Under the pieces are notes generated by a model that was not told the DNA's origin, did not search any database, and worked only from the letters and a program-made list of their open reading frames with translations. Source: Phycisphaerales bacterium (lineage in GTDB: Bacteria > Planctomycetota > Phycisphaerae > Tepidisphaerales > Tepidisphaeraceae). Taken from it: a stretch of DNA of 13,265 bases. The DNA is taken from positions 1 through 13,265 of the forward strand of contig JAQGHH010000565.1 of assembly GCA_028288945.1 (NCBI GenBank), in the 5' to 3' direction. Both the position numbers and the translations under genes were made by a program. This document shows positions 6,753-13,265 of this stretch, one piece after another; the stretch's first letter is position 1; each line of letters begins with the position of its first letter.

Positions 6753-7922
6753 CTACTTCTTCAACCCGATCACCAGCAGGACGAGATCTATGACGAACAG
6801 CAGCGCCATGGAGGCTTCGAGAAAGAGCATCCACCGGTTGCTTTGTTCGGTGCGGAGGAGTTGATAAAGGTCGTCGAGGGTCTTGAGTTTTTCGTCGATG
6901 CTGCGGTGCCAGTCGCCCAGGTGAAAGCGGGCGGAGAGGCCCTGGTAGATGCGGGCGAGGTGCCAGTCGCCGAAGAACTTGGTGATGTTGAGCAGCTCGT
7001 CACTCATGCGGGCGAGGTCGATGCGGATTTCCCGCAGCTCGCGCTGGATGCGCGTGGCGTGGCGGCCGCGGCCCTGGCGGCCGCTGACGTCGCGGTAGGA
7101 CCGCTCGACGGCGGCGTCGAGGATGCGGTCGTACGCCTCCAGTTCCGCAAGCTGGACGTTGGCCAGCTCCATCACGTAGAGCGTTTCGTCGAAGTACCGC
7201 GGCTCATCAATGATGAGGGCCGCGTCCCAGTCGATGACTGCCAGGTCGCGGTCGTAGTAGCTGAAATAACGGCCGGTGGATTCGATCGCCTCCTGATCCG
7301 AGAGATGAGCCGGGCCGGCTTCTTCGGTGAGAAGCGTTGCCACTTCGCGCCGGTGGCCCGCGAGCCATTGCTCGGCCGCGACGTAGGCCTCCGCGCCCTC
7401 GCCGTTCTTCGACGACGTGAGCGGGCCGTTGATGCAGAAGACCGTGTACGCTTCTTCGTCCGCCAACTGATCGACCGGCCGGATGAGATGCGGCCGCAGT
7501 TCACGGCGGACTTCCTCGGCCAATTCGCGAACCTCATCGTACAAGTAGCTGCCGTTCGCGAAACGCAGATCGTGGAAAGCGATCAGCTCGCCGAGGTTTT
7601 GGCAGCGGAACGGCACGCGGACGGTGATGCTGATGGCCCCCACCGGCAGCAGCTTGATCGCCCGTTCGATGCGGATCGGCCCTTGCGGCCCTAATCGCTC
7701 CATCGGTGCCAGCCGGACCATCTGCGGGCGGAAGAACAAAAGCTGTCGCGGGGCGCGCTTGCTGGCTTCGACGGAAAACTCGGCGACCTGTTGCCCCAGC
7801 AGCGTGCGCACCGGCCGCCGCTCCATCTCGTAGGCCATGTCGAAGGCGTAAAGATAGACGATCTCCCCGGTGAATTGCTCAACCTGCGTCGCCGCGGCGG
7901 GTTGTTGGGTCAGAAGGGTCAT
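6753..7922 (-). CDS. DUF155/RMD1-like tail-anchored protein
   Basis: A 389-residue protein of uncertain function. It is soluble except for one hydrophobic segment at the very C-terminus (about 366-386, ending LVLLVIGLKK), so it is probably anchored with its body in the cytoplasm. The region with WDAALIIDEP, then ELANVQLAELEAYDRILD (about 232-269), a helical stretch (290-315), and a charged helix (DEKLKTLDDLYQLLRTEQ) just before the anchor, resembles the C-terminal layout of DUF155 (RMD1/YagE) proteins. The N-terminal half is not recognised. The start is ATG with AGGA 8 nt upstream (7931-7934). The gene begins 27 nt after the moxR stop, so the two very likely form an operon and the MoxR ATPase may act on this protein. 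The family call is by overall layout and is moderate. Confidence 0.78.
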   Translation of the reverse strand: MTLLTQQPAAATQVEQFTGEIVYLYAFDMAYEMERRPVRTLLGQQVAEFSVEASKRAPRQLLFFRPQMVRLAPMERLGPQGPIRIERAIKLLPVGAISITVRVPFRCQNLGELIAFHDLRFANGSYLYDEVRELAEEVRRELRPHLIRPVDQLADEEAYTVFCINGPLTSSKNGEGAEAYVAAEQWLAGHRREVATLLTEEAGPAHLSDQEAIESTGRYFSYYDRDLAVIDWDAALIIDEPRYFDETLYVMELANVQLAELEAYDRILDAAVERSYRDVSGRQGRGRHATRIQRELREIRIDLARMSDELLNITKFFGDWHLARIYQGLSARFHLGDWHRSIDEKLKTLDDLYQLLRTEQSNRWMLFLEASMALLFVIDLVLLVIGLKK

Positions 7923-7949
7923 CCACGGAATCCTATGTCGCGTCCCTGC

Positions 7950-8987
7950 TCATTGCGCGTGGTCCTGCGCGACGTGCTCGGGGACGGTCGCGATCAGCTT
8001 TTCCACGACCTGGTCGGGGCCGATCCCCTCGGCGTCTGCGTTGAAGTTGGTGAAAAGGCGATGGCGTAACACGGGCTTGGCGACGGCACGCACGTCGTCC
8101 GTGCTCACGTTCAGCCGGCCGTTGAGGATGGCGACGGCCTTGGCGCCCAGCACGAGATATTGGGCGGCGCGCGGGCCCGCTCCCCACGTCAGCCATTCGT
8201 TGATGAAATCGGGAGTGCCCTTGTGCTTGGGCCGCGTGGCGCGCACGAGGCCGACCGCGTAATCGACGATGTGGTCGCTCACGGGCAGCTTGCGCAGCAC
8301 TTTCTGCACATGAAGGATGTCGCCGGCGGATAGGACCGATTCGGGGGCGAGGTCGAGGTCCATCGTCGTCGCGCGGACGATCGCCCGCTCCTCGCGACGG
8401 CTCGGGTAGCCGATGTTGACCATGAACATGAACCGGTCGAGCTGCGCTTCGGGAAGAGGATACGTGCCTTCCTGCTCGACCGGATTTTGCGTGGCGAGTA
8501 CGAAGAACGGCGGTTCGAGCGGGTAGGTTCGCCCGCCCGCCGTCACCTGGTATTCCTGCATCGCCTGAAGCAACGCCGCCTGGGTTTTTGGCGGCGTGCG
8601 GTTGATCTCATCCGCTAAAACGATGTTGGAAAAAACCGGCCCCTTCACGAAACGGAAAGCTCGCTTTCCGGTGGTCTGATCTTCTTCCAGAATGTCGGTC
8701 CCCGTAATGTCGGCGGGCATGAGGTCGGGCGTGAACTGGATGCGGTTGAAGTTGAGCCGCAGCACGCGCGCCAATGTGCTGACCAGCAGCGTCTTGGCCA
8801 ACCCCGGCACGCCCACCAGCAGGCAATGCCCCCGCGCGAAGACCGCCGCGAGGAGCAGTTCGATCACCTCATCCTGGCCGATAATGACCTTGTGGAGTTC
8901 CTGAAGCAGCTGCTGTTTGACGGCGACGAATTTGGAGATGAACTGCGATTCACGGTCAACCGTTGGCGGGACGGGAGCTTGGGACAA
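7950..8987 (-). CDS. MoxR-family AAA+ ATPase
   Basis: An ATPase of the MoxR group, which act as chaperones that help assemble or activate partner complexes, often at the cell envelope. With the start used here (345 residues) the protein shows the nucleotide-binding motif GVPGLAKT near 59-66, Walker B IVLADE near 122-127, sensor 1 ATQNP near 165-169, and the arginine-finger region EAQLDRF near 180-186. TPDLMPADITG between the Walker motifs is a family hallmark. A longer frame runs to 9080, but AGGAG (8994-8998) lies 6 nt before TTG (8985-8987), and the length then matches the family. The downstream gene is the DUF155-like protein. The usual companions DUF58 and von Willebrand A proteins are absent here; a DUF4159 protein lies on the same strand beyond the small module at 9071-9564. 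Confidence 0.95.
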   Translation of the reverse strand: MSQAPVPPTVDRESQFISKFVAVKQQLLQELHKVIIGQDEVIELLLAAVFARGHCLLVGVPGLAKTLLVSTLARVLRLNFNRIQFTPDLMPADITGTDILEEDQTTGKRAFRFVKGPVFSNIVLADEINRTPPKTQAALLQAMQEYQVTAGGRTYPLEPPFFVLATQNPVEQEGTYPLPEAQLDRFMFMVNIGYPSRREERAIVRATTMDLDLAPESVLSAGDILHVQKVLRKLPVSDHIVDYAVGLVRATRPKHKGTPDFINEWLTWGAGPRAAQYLVLGAKAVAILNGRLNVSTDDVRAVAKPVLRHRLFTNFNADAEGIGPDQVVEKLIATVPEHVAQDHAQ

Positions 8988-8993
8988 GCAATT

Positions 8994-8998
8994 CTCCT
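8994..8998 (-). promoter_or_regulatory. Ribosome binding site deciding the moxR start
   Basis: AGGAG within AAAAGGAGAA on the minus strand, 6 nt before TTG at 8985-8987. It removes 31 residues from the longest frame, which are not family-like. Confidence 0.6.
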
Positions 8999-9017
8999 TT
9001 TGTACCGATAAGATGCC

Positions 9018-9047
9018 AGAATAAGGCTGGAGCGTTGAATCGTCCAA
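9018..9047 (-). promoter_or_regulatory. Candidate promoter for moxR
   Basis: On the minus strand TTGGAC (9042-9047) and TATTCT (9018-9023) lie 18 nt apart. They match the sigma70 boxes at three and four of six positions. The site is in the 83-nt divergent gap and would give a short leader that includes the ribosome site. Confidence 0.3.
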
Positions 9048-9070
9048 GCGGCCGTTCAAGGATTGGCCGT

Positions 9071-9295
9071 ATGGTAACAATTACTTTTCCAGATCGGGCT
9101 ACCGAAAAGCGCGCCCTTGGATTTCTCTTGGGCCGGTTTTCCGGACGCGTATTGCAATCCGGCGACCACCTCGTTCCCGAAGCGGCCTTGGAAGCTCTCG
9201 CCGCCCAAAGCATCCCATTCACCGTCAAGAGAAAGACGACCTATGAGCAGCAAATGGCGGCGGTTCGAGGTTCTTCTTCCTCTTCAATTAAATGA
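9071..9295 (+). CDS. Small uncharacterised protein, first gene of a two-gene module
   Basis: A 74-residue soluble protein that I cannot assign to a family. It opens MVTITFPDRATEKRALGFLL, continues with VLQSGDHLVPEAALEALAAQ and ends with TYEQQMAAVRG before a Ser-rich tail. The pattern is strand, helix, strand, helix, with no membrane span or signal. The open frame continues upstream to 8963, but that part overlaps moxR on the other strand. AAGGA at 9058-9062 lies 8 nt before the ATG at 9071, so I start there. The next frame begins inside this gene at 9243, overlapping by 53 nt, which is typical of translationally coupled pairs. The second gene is broken. Two small overlapping genes of this kind can be a toxin-antitoxin or regulatory pair, but nothing in the sequence proves it. 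This gene may be losing its role if its partner is dead. Confidence 0.62.
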   Translation: MVTITFPDRATEKRALGFLLGRFSGRVLQSGDHLVPEAALEALAAQSIPFTVKRKTTYEQQMAAVRGSSSSSIK

Positions 9296-9564
9296 CGGTC
9301 GGTAAGTTGACCCCGAATGGCTCGCAGAAGCGGTGTTGGAAGTTGTCGGTCGATTTGGGCGCTGCAAGCTACGAAACGCAATGAGTCGAAGGGCATTGGC
9401 GGCATGCCGGGGTCGTCTATCGCGACAACCTCGTCCGTATTGTCGTTGACGTTCCGGACAATGTGAAGAACCGCGAATGGATGAAGCAATTCAAAGAGCG
9501 ATGGAAAGCTCGCCTCGAGCAGATTGACCTTTGGATCGTCAGCTACCGTGTTGAGATCGAATAG
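9243..9564 (+). pseudogene. Decayed second gene of the small module (about 106 residues if intact)
   Basis: Reading from ATG 9243 gives MSSKWRRFEVLLPLQLNDGR, then an in-frame TAA (9303-9305). The same frame resumes as VDPEWLAEAVLEVVGRFG. One extra G within 9357-9359 then shifts the frame; read on in the new frame it gives AASYETQ, a TGA (9382-9384), VEGHWRHAGVVYRDNLVRI, then VVDVPDNVKNREWMKQFKER, and ends near LWIVSYRVEIE at TAG (9562-9564). Long protein-like stretches on both sides of each lesion show a single ancestral gene. Two stops and one frameshift make sequencing error unlikely as the whole cause. The layout, strand-helix-strand with a late W-helix, suggests a small alpha/beta protein; I do not recognise the family. 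The gene converges on the DUF4159 gene 17 nt away. Confidence 0.72.
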
Positions 9565-9581
9565 CGCGGGCGGCGATTGAT

Positions 9582-11093
9582 TCAGTGCGACACCGCGTAC
9601 ATAAACACATTCACTCCCAGCTTCAACGCGTCTTCGTCCGCATACCCCTTGTCATAGGCACGTGGGAGTTGTTCCCATCCGGCGCTCATACTTAAGGGCG
9701 AGTAGATCACCGGAATCTGGCCGTCGATTTGAATCACTTCCAGCCGGGGCGGGACGGTGTCCGCGCCGATGAGCTGTGCCGCGAGGGGCGACAGCTTTAC
9801 CTTTGTCACATCGTTGATGAACGTGAATAGCGGATGATCGGCGGGCAGCGGCGTCAGGGCCTTGTCGGCGTAGATTTCCTTGATTTCCTTGCGAAATGCC
9901 GCGTCAAACTCGCTGCTGCCGACGACGTCGTCCACTATCATCGTGCCGCCGCGGTCGAGGTATTGGCGCAGGCGTTTTCGGGTTTCGGGGGTGAAGCTGA
10001 AGGTGCGCTGGCCCGTCATGAGCAGCACGGGGAAGCTGAAGATGTCGGCCTTTTCCGGGTCCACCGGCACGCGCTTGAACTGGACGTGGAGCGTGGTCGA
10101 CTGGTCGATCGTTTTGAGAAGGTTGGGAATGCCGTGGGGCGTGGAGTCCCAGTCTCCGTTGTGGACGATCTGGCCGAGGACGAGTTGGTCGCGGGTGGCG
10201 TCCGCGGCTTGGTGGTAGACCTTTTGGTGGTCGAAGAATCTGCCGTACTGATACTCGGCCAGGCAATAGGTGACGATGTTGGCACCCATTTTCAGGGCGT
10301 CCTCCTGCTTGTACAGGATGCCGCCTTCGATGGGGTGGGCCTCGGCGTCCCAGCCGCAGGAGAGATCGATCGGGGAAAAAATCACCGCCGCCCGCGTGCC
10401 GATGTTGATGACCTCCAGATACGGCGGGATGGCCTTCATTGGCTCCTTTCCCTTACACACGCGCATGTCGGTGATTTTGTGATAGGCGCTGAACAGCGGG
10501 TGATCCGTCGGGATCGCGGCCAGCTCGCGATCGGGGAAAATCCGCTTGATCTCCCGGCGGAAGCTCTCGTTGAATTCCGGCCGGCCGCAGTTGCTGTGGA
10601 CGACCCACGTGCCGCCGTCCATCAGGTATTGGCGCAGGTGCTGAATCGTCCCGTCGTCAAACTGCGGCAGCGGCTTCCAGCCCGTGAAATAAATGATCGG
10701 CAGATCGGTCGGGTCGTAGCTGAACTTGGAAAAGTCGGTGCCGACGAAGCGGTAGCGCTGGCCTATGTTGGCGTTGGTGAAATCGACCCATTTTTCGATG
10801 TCGATGATCGTCGTCTGCCAATCGACGCCGGTGCCTTTGAGCGAAGCTTGGGAAAACGTGATGTTCCCCACCAGGGCCGGCGGTGAAGGCTCACGCTTCT
10901 TCTCCGAGCGGCGCAATGGCGTCGCCGGGAGCGGCAAAGGCGGCATCCCTTCGCCGGCGTTGCGGCGCTGCGGAGCGGCTTGCGGCGGGATGTTGGCCTT
11001 GGGATTTTGAAATTCTTCCGCTAGCGCCCCCGCCGACGCTACGCACAAACTCAGCGCAGCGATAAGAAGCGGTTTGAAAACCATTGTGCCCAT
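9582..11093 (-). CDS. Secreted protein with two DUF4159 domains
   Basis: A 503-residue exported protein. A signal peptide ends near ALA (residues 23-25), a Pro-rich stretch follows (35-75), then two copies of DUF4159. Copy 1 covers about 76-280 and copy 2 about 304-502. They share the same landmarks: a strand ending in YFTG or LMTG, LRQYLxxGGT, EF then FRxEIKxI, PxDHPLF, PPxLEVI, SPxxxSxGW, and EDALKxGxN. Single-domain DUF4159 proteins are about 200 residues and are often found near moxR genes; their biochemical function is unknown, though the fold resembles glutamine-amidotransferase-like or flavodoxin-like domains. The ATG at 11093 has no clear ribosome site, nor does the second ATG at 11084. 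The gene starts 15 nt after the stop of the TlpA-like gene, so coupled translation within one operon is likely. Confidence 0.9.
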   Translation of the reverse strand: MGTMVFKPLLIAALSLCVASAGALAEEFQNPKANIPPQAAPQRRNAGEGMPPLPLPATPLRRSEKKREPSPPALVGNITFSQASLKGTGVDWQTTIIDIEKWVDFTNANIGQRYRFVGTDFSKFSYDPTDLPIIYFTGWKPLPQFDDGTIQHLRQYLMDGGTWVVHSNCGRPEFNESFRREIKRIFPDRELAAIPTDHPLFSAYHKITDMRVCKGKEPMKAIPPYLEVINIGTRAAVIFSPIDLSCGWDAEAHPIEGGILYKQEDALKMGANIVTYCLAEYQYGRFFDHQKVYHQAADATRDQLVLGQIVHNGDWDSTPHGIPNLLKTIDQSTTLHVQFKRVPVDPEKADIFSFPVLLMTGQRTFSFTPETRKRLRQYLDRGGTMIVDDVVGSSEFDAAFRKEIKEIYADKALTPLPADHPLFTFINDVTKVKLSPLAAQLIGADTVPPRLEVIQIDGQIPVIYSPLSMSAGWEQLPRAYDKGYADEDALKLGVNVFMYAVSH

Positions 11094-11108
11094 GTCACGT
11101 TGCGCGAC

Positions 11109-12122
11109 TTATGCGCCGCCGCCGAGCTCCGTGGCGAGCGCCGTCGCTTTTTCCGAGGTCGGGGTGCCCGGATATTTCTTGGCGATCGATCGGCAGAACT
11201 GCGCGACCGTGGCCTTCTGCTCGGACTTCGCCTTGGACATGACTCCGGCCACCTGCTCGAACATGAGCCTCGCGCCCAACTCGTCCTTCACCGCCTTGTT
11301 GGCCTTCAGCTTCTTCAGCGGCTCCTCGACGGACTTGCCCAACTCGTCGCCCGCGAGCACCGCCGCCACATGGGTGTAAAGGTCGTACGCCTCAATCGGC
11401 TTATCCTCGGCGGCCTTGTCGGCGTCGGCCTTCCATTGCTCGACCTCAGTCTTGATGTCGGCCAGAAGCTTCTGGGCGTCGTCGACCACGGCCTTGTTGC
11501 GGTCCTTGAGCAATGGCTTGAGCAGCCGCATGCCGGCGACGTACTGGTTCCACTCGAAGGCGTCGATCGCCGGGTTAAGCTTCGCGTTGTACCCCTTGTC
11601 CTTGTACTTCCAGGTGGCCTTGGCCACGATCGCGGGAATGTCTTCGAGGCGCTGGGCGGCCACGTTCCCCTCGGCGTCGATGACCTTGAACTGATAGATG
11701 TTCCTCAGCGAGATATGCTCGCCCCACCGCCCTTCCATCACGCGAAGTGGATCCGGATAGACGGGCATCACCAGCTTGGTCTCTTTCGTGTAGGCGATGG
11801 AATCGTTAATCGGATGCCCGGGATCGATCGCGATGAACTTGACGGGCTTGTCCTTGTACTGCTCAACGAGCTTGTTGCGTTCGGGGATGGTGCCGCGACA
11901 AGTGGGGCAGGATTCCTCGAAGAAAAAGAGGACGACGACTTTGCCGCGGAGGCTGTGCAGGTCGTAGTGTCCGCCGTCGGTGAACGCGCCCGGCGGAAAA
12001 TCCGCCGCTTCGCTGCCCGCGCGGGCAGGCGTGGCAAACGCTCCGAGCGTCATGACCACCGCCGACGATACGGCGAATCGAACAGCCGCCGAGATTGTCC
12101 GTCCCAAACGCATGACCTGCAT
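11109..12122 (-). CDS. Exported TlpA-like thioredoxin-fold protein with helical C-terminal extension
   Basis: A 337-residue protein exported by a signal peptide (cleavage likely after ATPARA, residue 35). Residues about 40-165 form a TlpA/AhpC-like thioredoxin domain: GKVVVLFFFEESCPTC carries the CPTC active site at 72-75, and DAEGNV (149-154) is the turn that usually follows the cis-proline strand. That strand here reads NIYQFKVID with no proline, so the usual cis-Pro seems missing. Residues about 185-330 are charged and helical, rich in Lys, Ala and Glu, and not recognised. The longest frame begins at 12341, but AAGGGG (12129-12134) lies 6 nt before the ATG at 12122, and the signal peptide starts there. 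It is the first gene of a likely operon with the DUF4159 gene. A role in periplasmic thiol chemistry is plausible but not certain given the missing proline. Confidence 0.85.
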   Translation of the reverse strand: MQVMRLGRTISAAVRFAVSSAVVMTLGAFATPARAGSEAADFPPGAFTDGGHYDLHSLRGKVVVLFFFEESCPTCRGTIPERNKLVEQYKDKPVKFIAIDPGHPINDSIAYTKETKLVMPVYPDPLRVMEGRWGEHISLRNIYQFKVIDAEGNVAAQRLEDIPAIVAKATWKYKDKGYNAKLNPAIDAFEWNQYVAGMRLLKPLLKDRNKAVVDDAQKLLADIKTEVEQWKADADKAAEDKPIEAYDLYTHVAAVLAGDELGKSVEEPLKKLKANKAVKDELGARLMFEQVAGVMSKAKSEQKATVAQFCRSIAKKYPGTPTSEKATALATELGGGA

Positions 12123-12263
12123 GAAAGACCCCTTGCTGAAACAGTGAAAGGTTCGGGGGCGATTGTGCGCCGGCAATCCGCCGCGTCGCCCGCCATGAAT
12201 CATCCGCGAGATGATAACAAGTCGCCGGCAAAAATTCCGGGATTTACTTTCTTTTTGCGGCGG

Positions 12264-12310
12264 GCGCACCACCCCCGGAGCATGGCGCATGGTGGTGCAA
12301 AGTGGTGCGC
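12264..12310. other. Pair of mutually exclusive hairpins upstream of the TlpA-like gene
   Basis: GCGCACCACC (12264-12273) can pair with GGTGGTGC (12291-12298, 8 bp) or with GTGGTGCGC (12302-12310, 9 bp), but not with both. The two right arms are direct repeats of GTGGTGC three bases apart. On the minus strand this lies 140 to 190 nt before the TlpA start. No T-run follows on the minus strand, so it is not a simple terminator. The rest of the 258-nt gap (12123-12380) shows no gene and no clear promoter. Confidence 0.45.
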
Positions 12311-12380
12311 GACTTTGCATCGTAAAGTTCGTCCGGCGCACCTAACTCTCGTAACGGCGAAACTTTGCCGAGGATTCGCT

Positions 12381-13265
12381 CTAGCTTCCCGACATGGCCC
12401 GGGACATGGCCGATATCACCATGTCGTGGGCTTCCTGAAGGGGTTTATCGATTTTCAATCCCGACGCTCGTGCATGCCCGCCGCCCCCGAATTGCTCGGC
12501 GAATCGCGCCACGTCCACATGCCCCTTGCTCCGAAGGCTCACCCGCACCGGCCCTAAATCGCGCGGCTCCGTCAGCAGCACCGACACCTCCACCGTCCGG
12601 ATCTGCAGCGGAATGTTGATGAGATTTTCGGTGTCGGGAACGTTTGCCCGTGTCTCCTCAAAATCCTGTTTGCGCACCCGCATCACCGCCAGCCGCCCGT
12701 CGAGAAGCAGTTCAAGCGACTGCTGCGCCCGCGTTTGCAGGGCGATGCGCTCGGCCCGCTCGTTCTGATAGATCAGTTGATAGAGCTGATCGGTGTCCAC
12801 CCCCGCTTCCATCAGCCGGGCGGCCAACCGAAGGGTGTACGGACGCGTGTTGGAAAATTGAAACCAGCCCGTGTCACTCGTGATGGCGACAAACAGCGCT
12901 GACGCCATTGGCTTATCGATCCGCACCCCCCACTGATCGAGCAACTCCGCGGCAATCTCCCCCGCCGCCGCTGCATCCGTCACCACCAGCTTCGCGTCCG
13001 CCCAGTCTTCCTGTGTCAGGTGATGATCCACGACCAGCTTGGGCACATGCCAATTCTCCACCCGCTCCCGCAAGCCCGGCAACTGCGACCAGGTCCCCGT
13101 GTCCACGACCAACAGCGCGTCAAAATTCTCAAGCACAAGCGCCGCCGGCCACCCCTTCTCGGCGTCGTGGTGAACAATGCCGTTGTCGTTAAAGATGAAG
13201 GCGTACTTCGTCGGCAGGTGGCTCAGCAGCAGCACTTCCGCCGCGATCCCCTTCTGCCGCATTCC
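12381..13265 (-). CDS. DHH/DHHA1 phosphoesterase, NrnA-like (cut by right edge)
   Basis: A soluble phosphoesterase of the DHH superfamily. NrnA-type members degrade very short RNAs and dephosphorylate pAp using Mn2+ ions. The visible 295 codons contain LLVVDTG near 50-56, the DHH motif VVDHH near 77-81, TSDTGWFQFSNT near 128-139 (metal-binding Asp and substrate loop), and the DHHA1 signature GGGGHARASG near 259-268, close to the C-terminus. The frame is still open at the window edge. The N-terminal motif with N-P-D-G-D-A, expected about 30 residues further upstream, is missing, so the ATG at 13262 is internal and the gene continues outside. The stop is TAG at 12381-12383. A 258-nt gap separates it from the TlpA-like gene. 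The superfamily is certain, the exact NrnA substrate range is inferred. Confidence 0.92.
   Translation of the reverse strand, partial: GMRQKGIAAEVLLLSHLPTKYAFIFNDNGIVHHDAEKGWPAALVLENFDALLVVDTGTWSQLPGLRERVENWHVPKLVVDHHLTQEDWADAKLVVTDAAAAGEIAAELLDQWGVRIDKPMASALFVAITSDTGWFQFSNTRPYTLRLAARLMEAGVDTDQLYQLIYQNERAERIALQTRAQQSLELLLDGRLAVMRVRKQDFEETRANVPDTENLINIPLQIRTVEVSVLLTEPRDLGPVRVSLRSKGHVDVARFAEQFGGGGHARASGLKIDKPLQEAHDMVISAMSRAMSGS

Noticed and set aside
6639..7694. Plus-strand open frame of about 350 codons opposite the DUF155-like gene
   Set aside because: Composition is Ala/Val/Asp/Arg-rich shadow coding, it overlaps the glycosyltransferase promoter and start, and the minus-strand gene has family-like features and a ribosome site.
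8963..9070. Upstream extension of the small plus-strand gene to an ATG at 8963
   Set aside because: The added part overlaps the moxR start and lacks the regular structure seen after 9071, where a ribosome site is present.
9834..10886. Plus-strand open frame of about 350 codons opposite the DUF4159 gene
   Set aside because: Shadow of a clear two-domain gene; no recognisable domain and no credible start signal.
11100..12557. Plus-strand open frame of about 485 codons crossing the TlpA-like gene and the gap
   Set aside because: It runs through two minus-strand genes and the spacer. The translation is low in motif content and typical of antisense GC-rich frames.

Overview
The window is GC-rich bacterial chromosome, most probably from a planctomycete. 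The best clue is a secreted protein (2503-3471) that joins a planctomycete-type cytochrome c domain (CxxCH plus a DExMPP motif) to leucine-rich repeats. The double DUF4159 protein, the SerRS variant and the frequent TTG starts fit this but do not prove it. Almost all genes lie on the minus strand. The plus strand carries one secreted-protein gene and one small module with a decayed second gene. No tRNA, rRNA, CRISPR array, transposase or phage gene was recognised.

Layout, left to right. (1) 1-1513, minus: the 5' end of a DUF167/YggU gene, cut by the window edge, preceded in transcription order by serS. (2) 1787-2443, plus: an exported protein with a PsbP/DUF1795-like domain, divergent from serS and convergent with the next gene. 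A strong hairpin (2446-2473) with a minus-strand T-run separates the convergent pair. (3) 2503-3471, minus: the cytochrome c/LRR protein. (4) 3472-4152: mostly non-coding, with GGTTCAA-type repeats, a GC-rich terminator and, between them, a well-supported 34-residue single-span membrane protein gene (3783-3887) that is easily missed. (5) 4153-6654, minus: an 833-residue GT-C-like membrane glycosyltransferase with two exact-length 126-residue C-terminal repeats and a good sigma70-like promoter. (6) 6753-8987, minus: a MoxR AAA+ ATPase gene followed 27 nt later by a DUF155/RMD1-like tail-anchored protein gene. (7) 9071-9564, plus: a two-gene module of unknown function, whose second gene has two stops and a frameshift. 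(8) 9582-12122, minus: an exported TlpA-like thioredoxin-fold protein and a secreted protein with two DUF4159 domains, 15 nt apart. (9) 12381-13265, minus: a DHH/DHHA1 phosphoesterase (NrnA-like), cut at the right edge.

How the genes may work together. serS and nrnA-like are housekeeping genes (tRNA charging, short-RNA/nucleotide turnover). The rest is mainly cell-envelope biology: exported proteins, a membrane glycosyltransferase, a MoxR chaperone with a membrane-anchored partner, and DUF4159. MoxR and DUF4159 genes are often neighbours in larger clusters. Here they flank the small plus-strand module, which may have inserted between them. Several starts were moved from the longest open frame because a Shine-Dalgarno sequence decides them. 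Three genes (DUF167, the glycosyltransferase, moxR) appear to start at TTG. All functional statements come from recognising motifs by eye; no database search was run.
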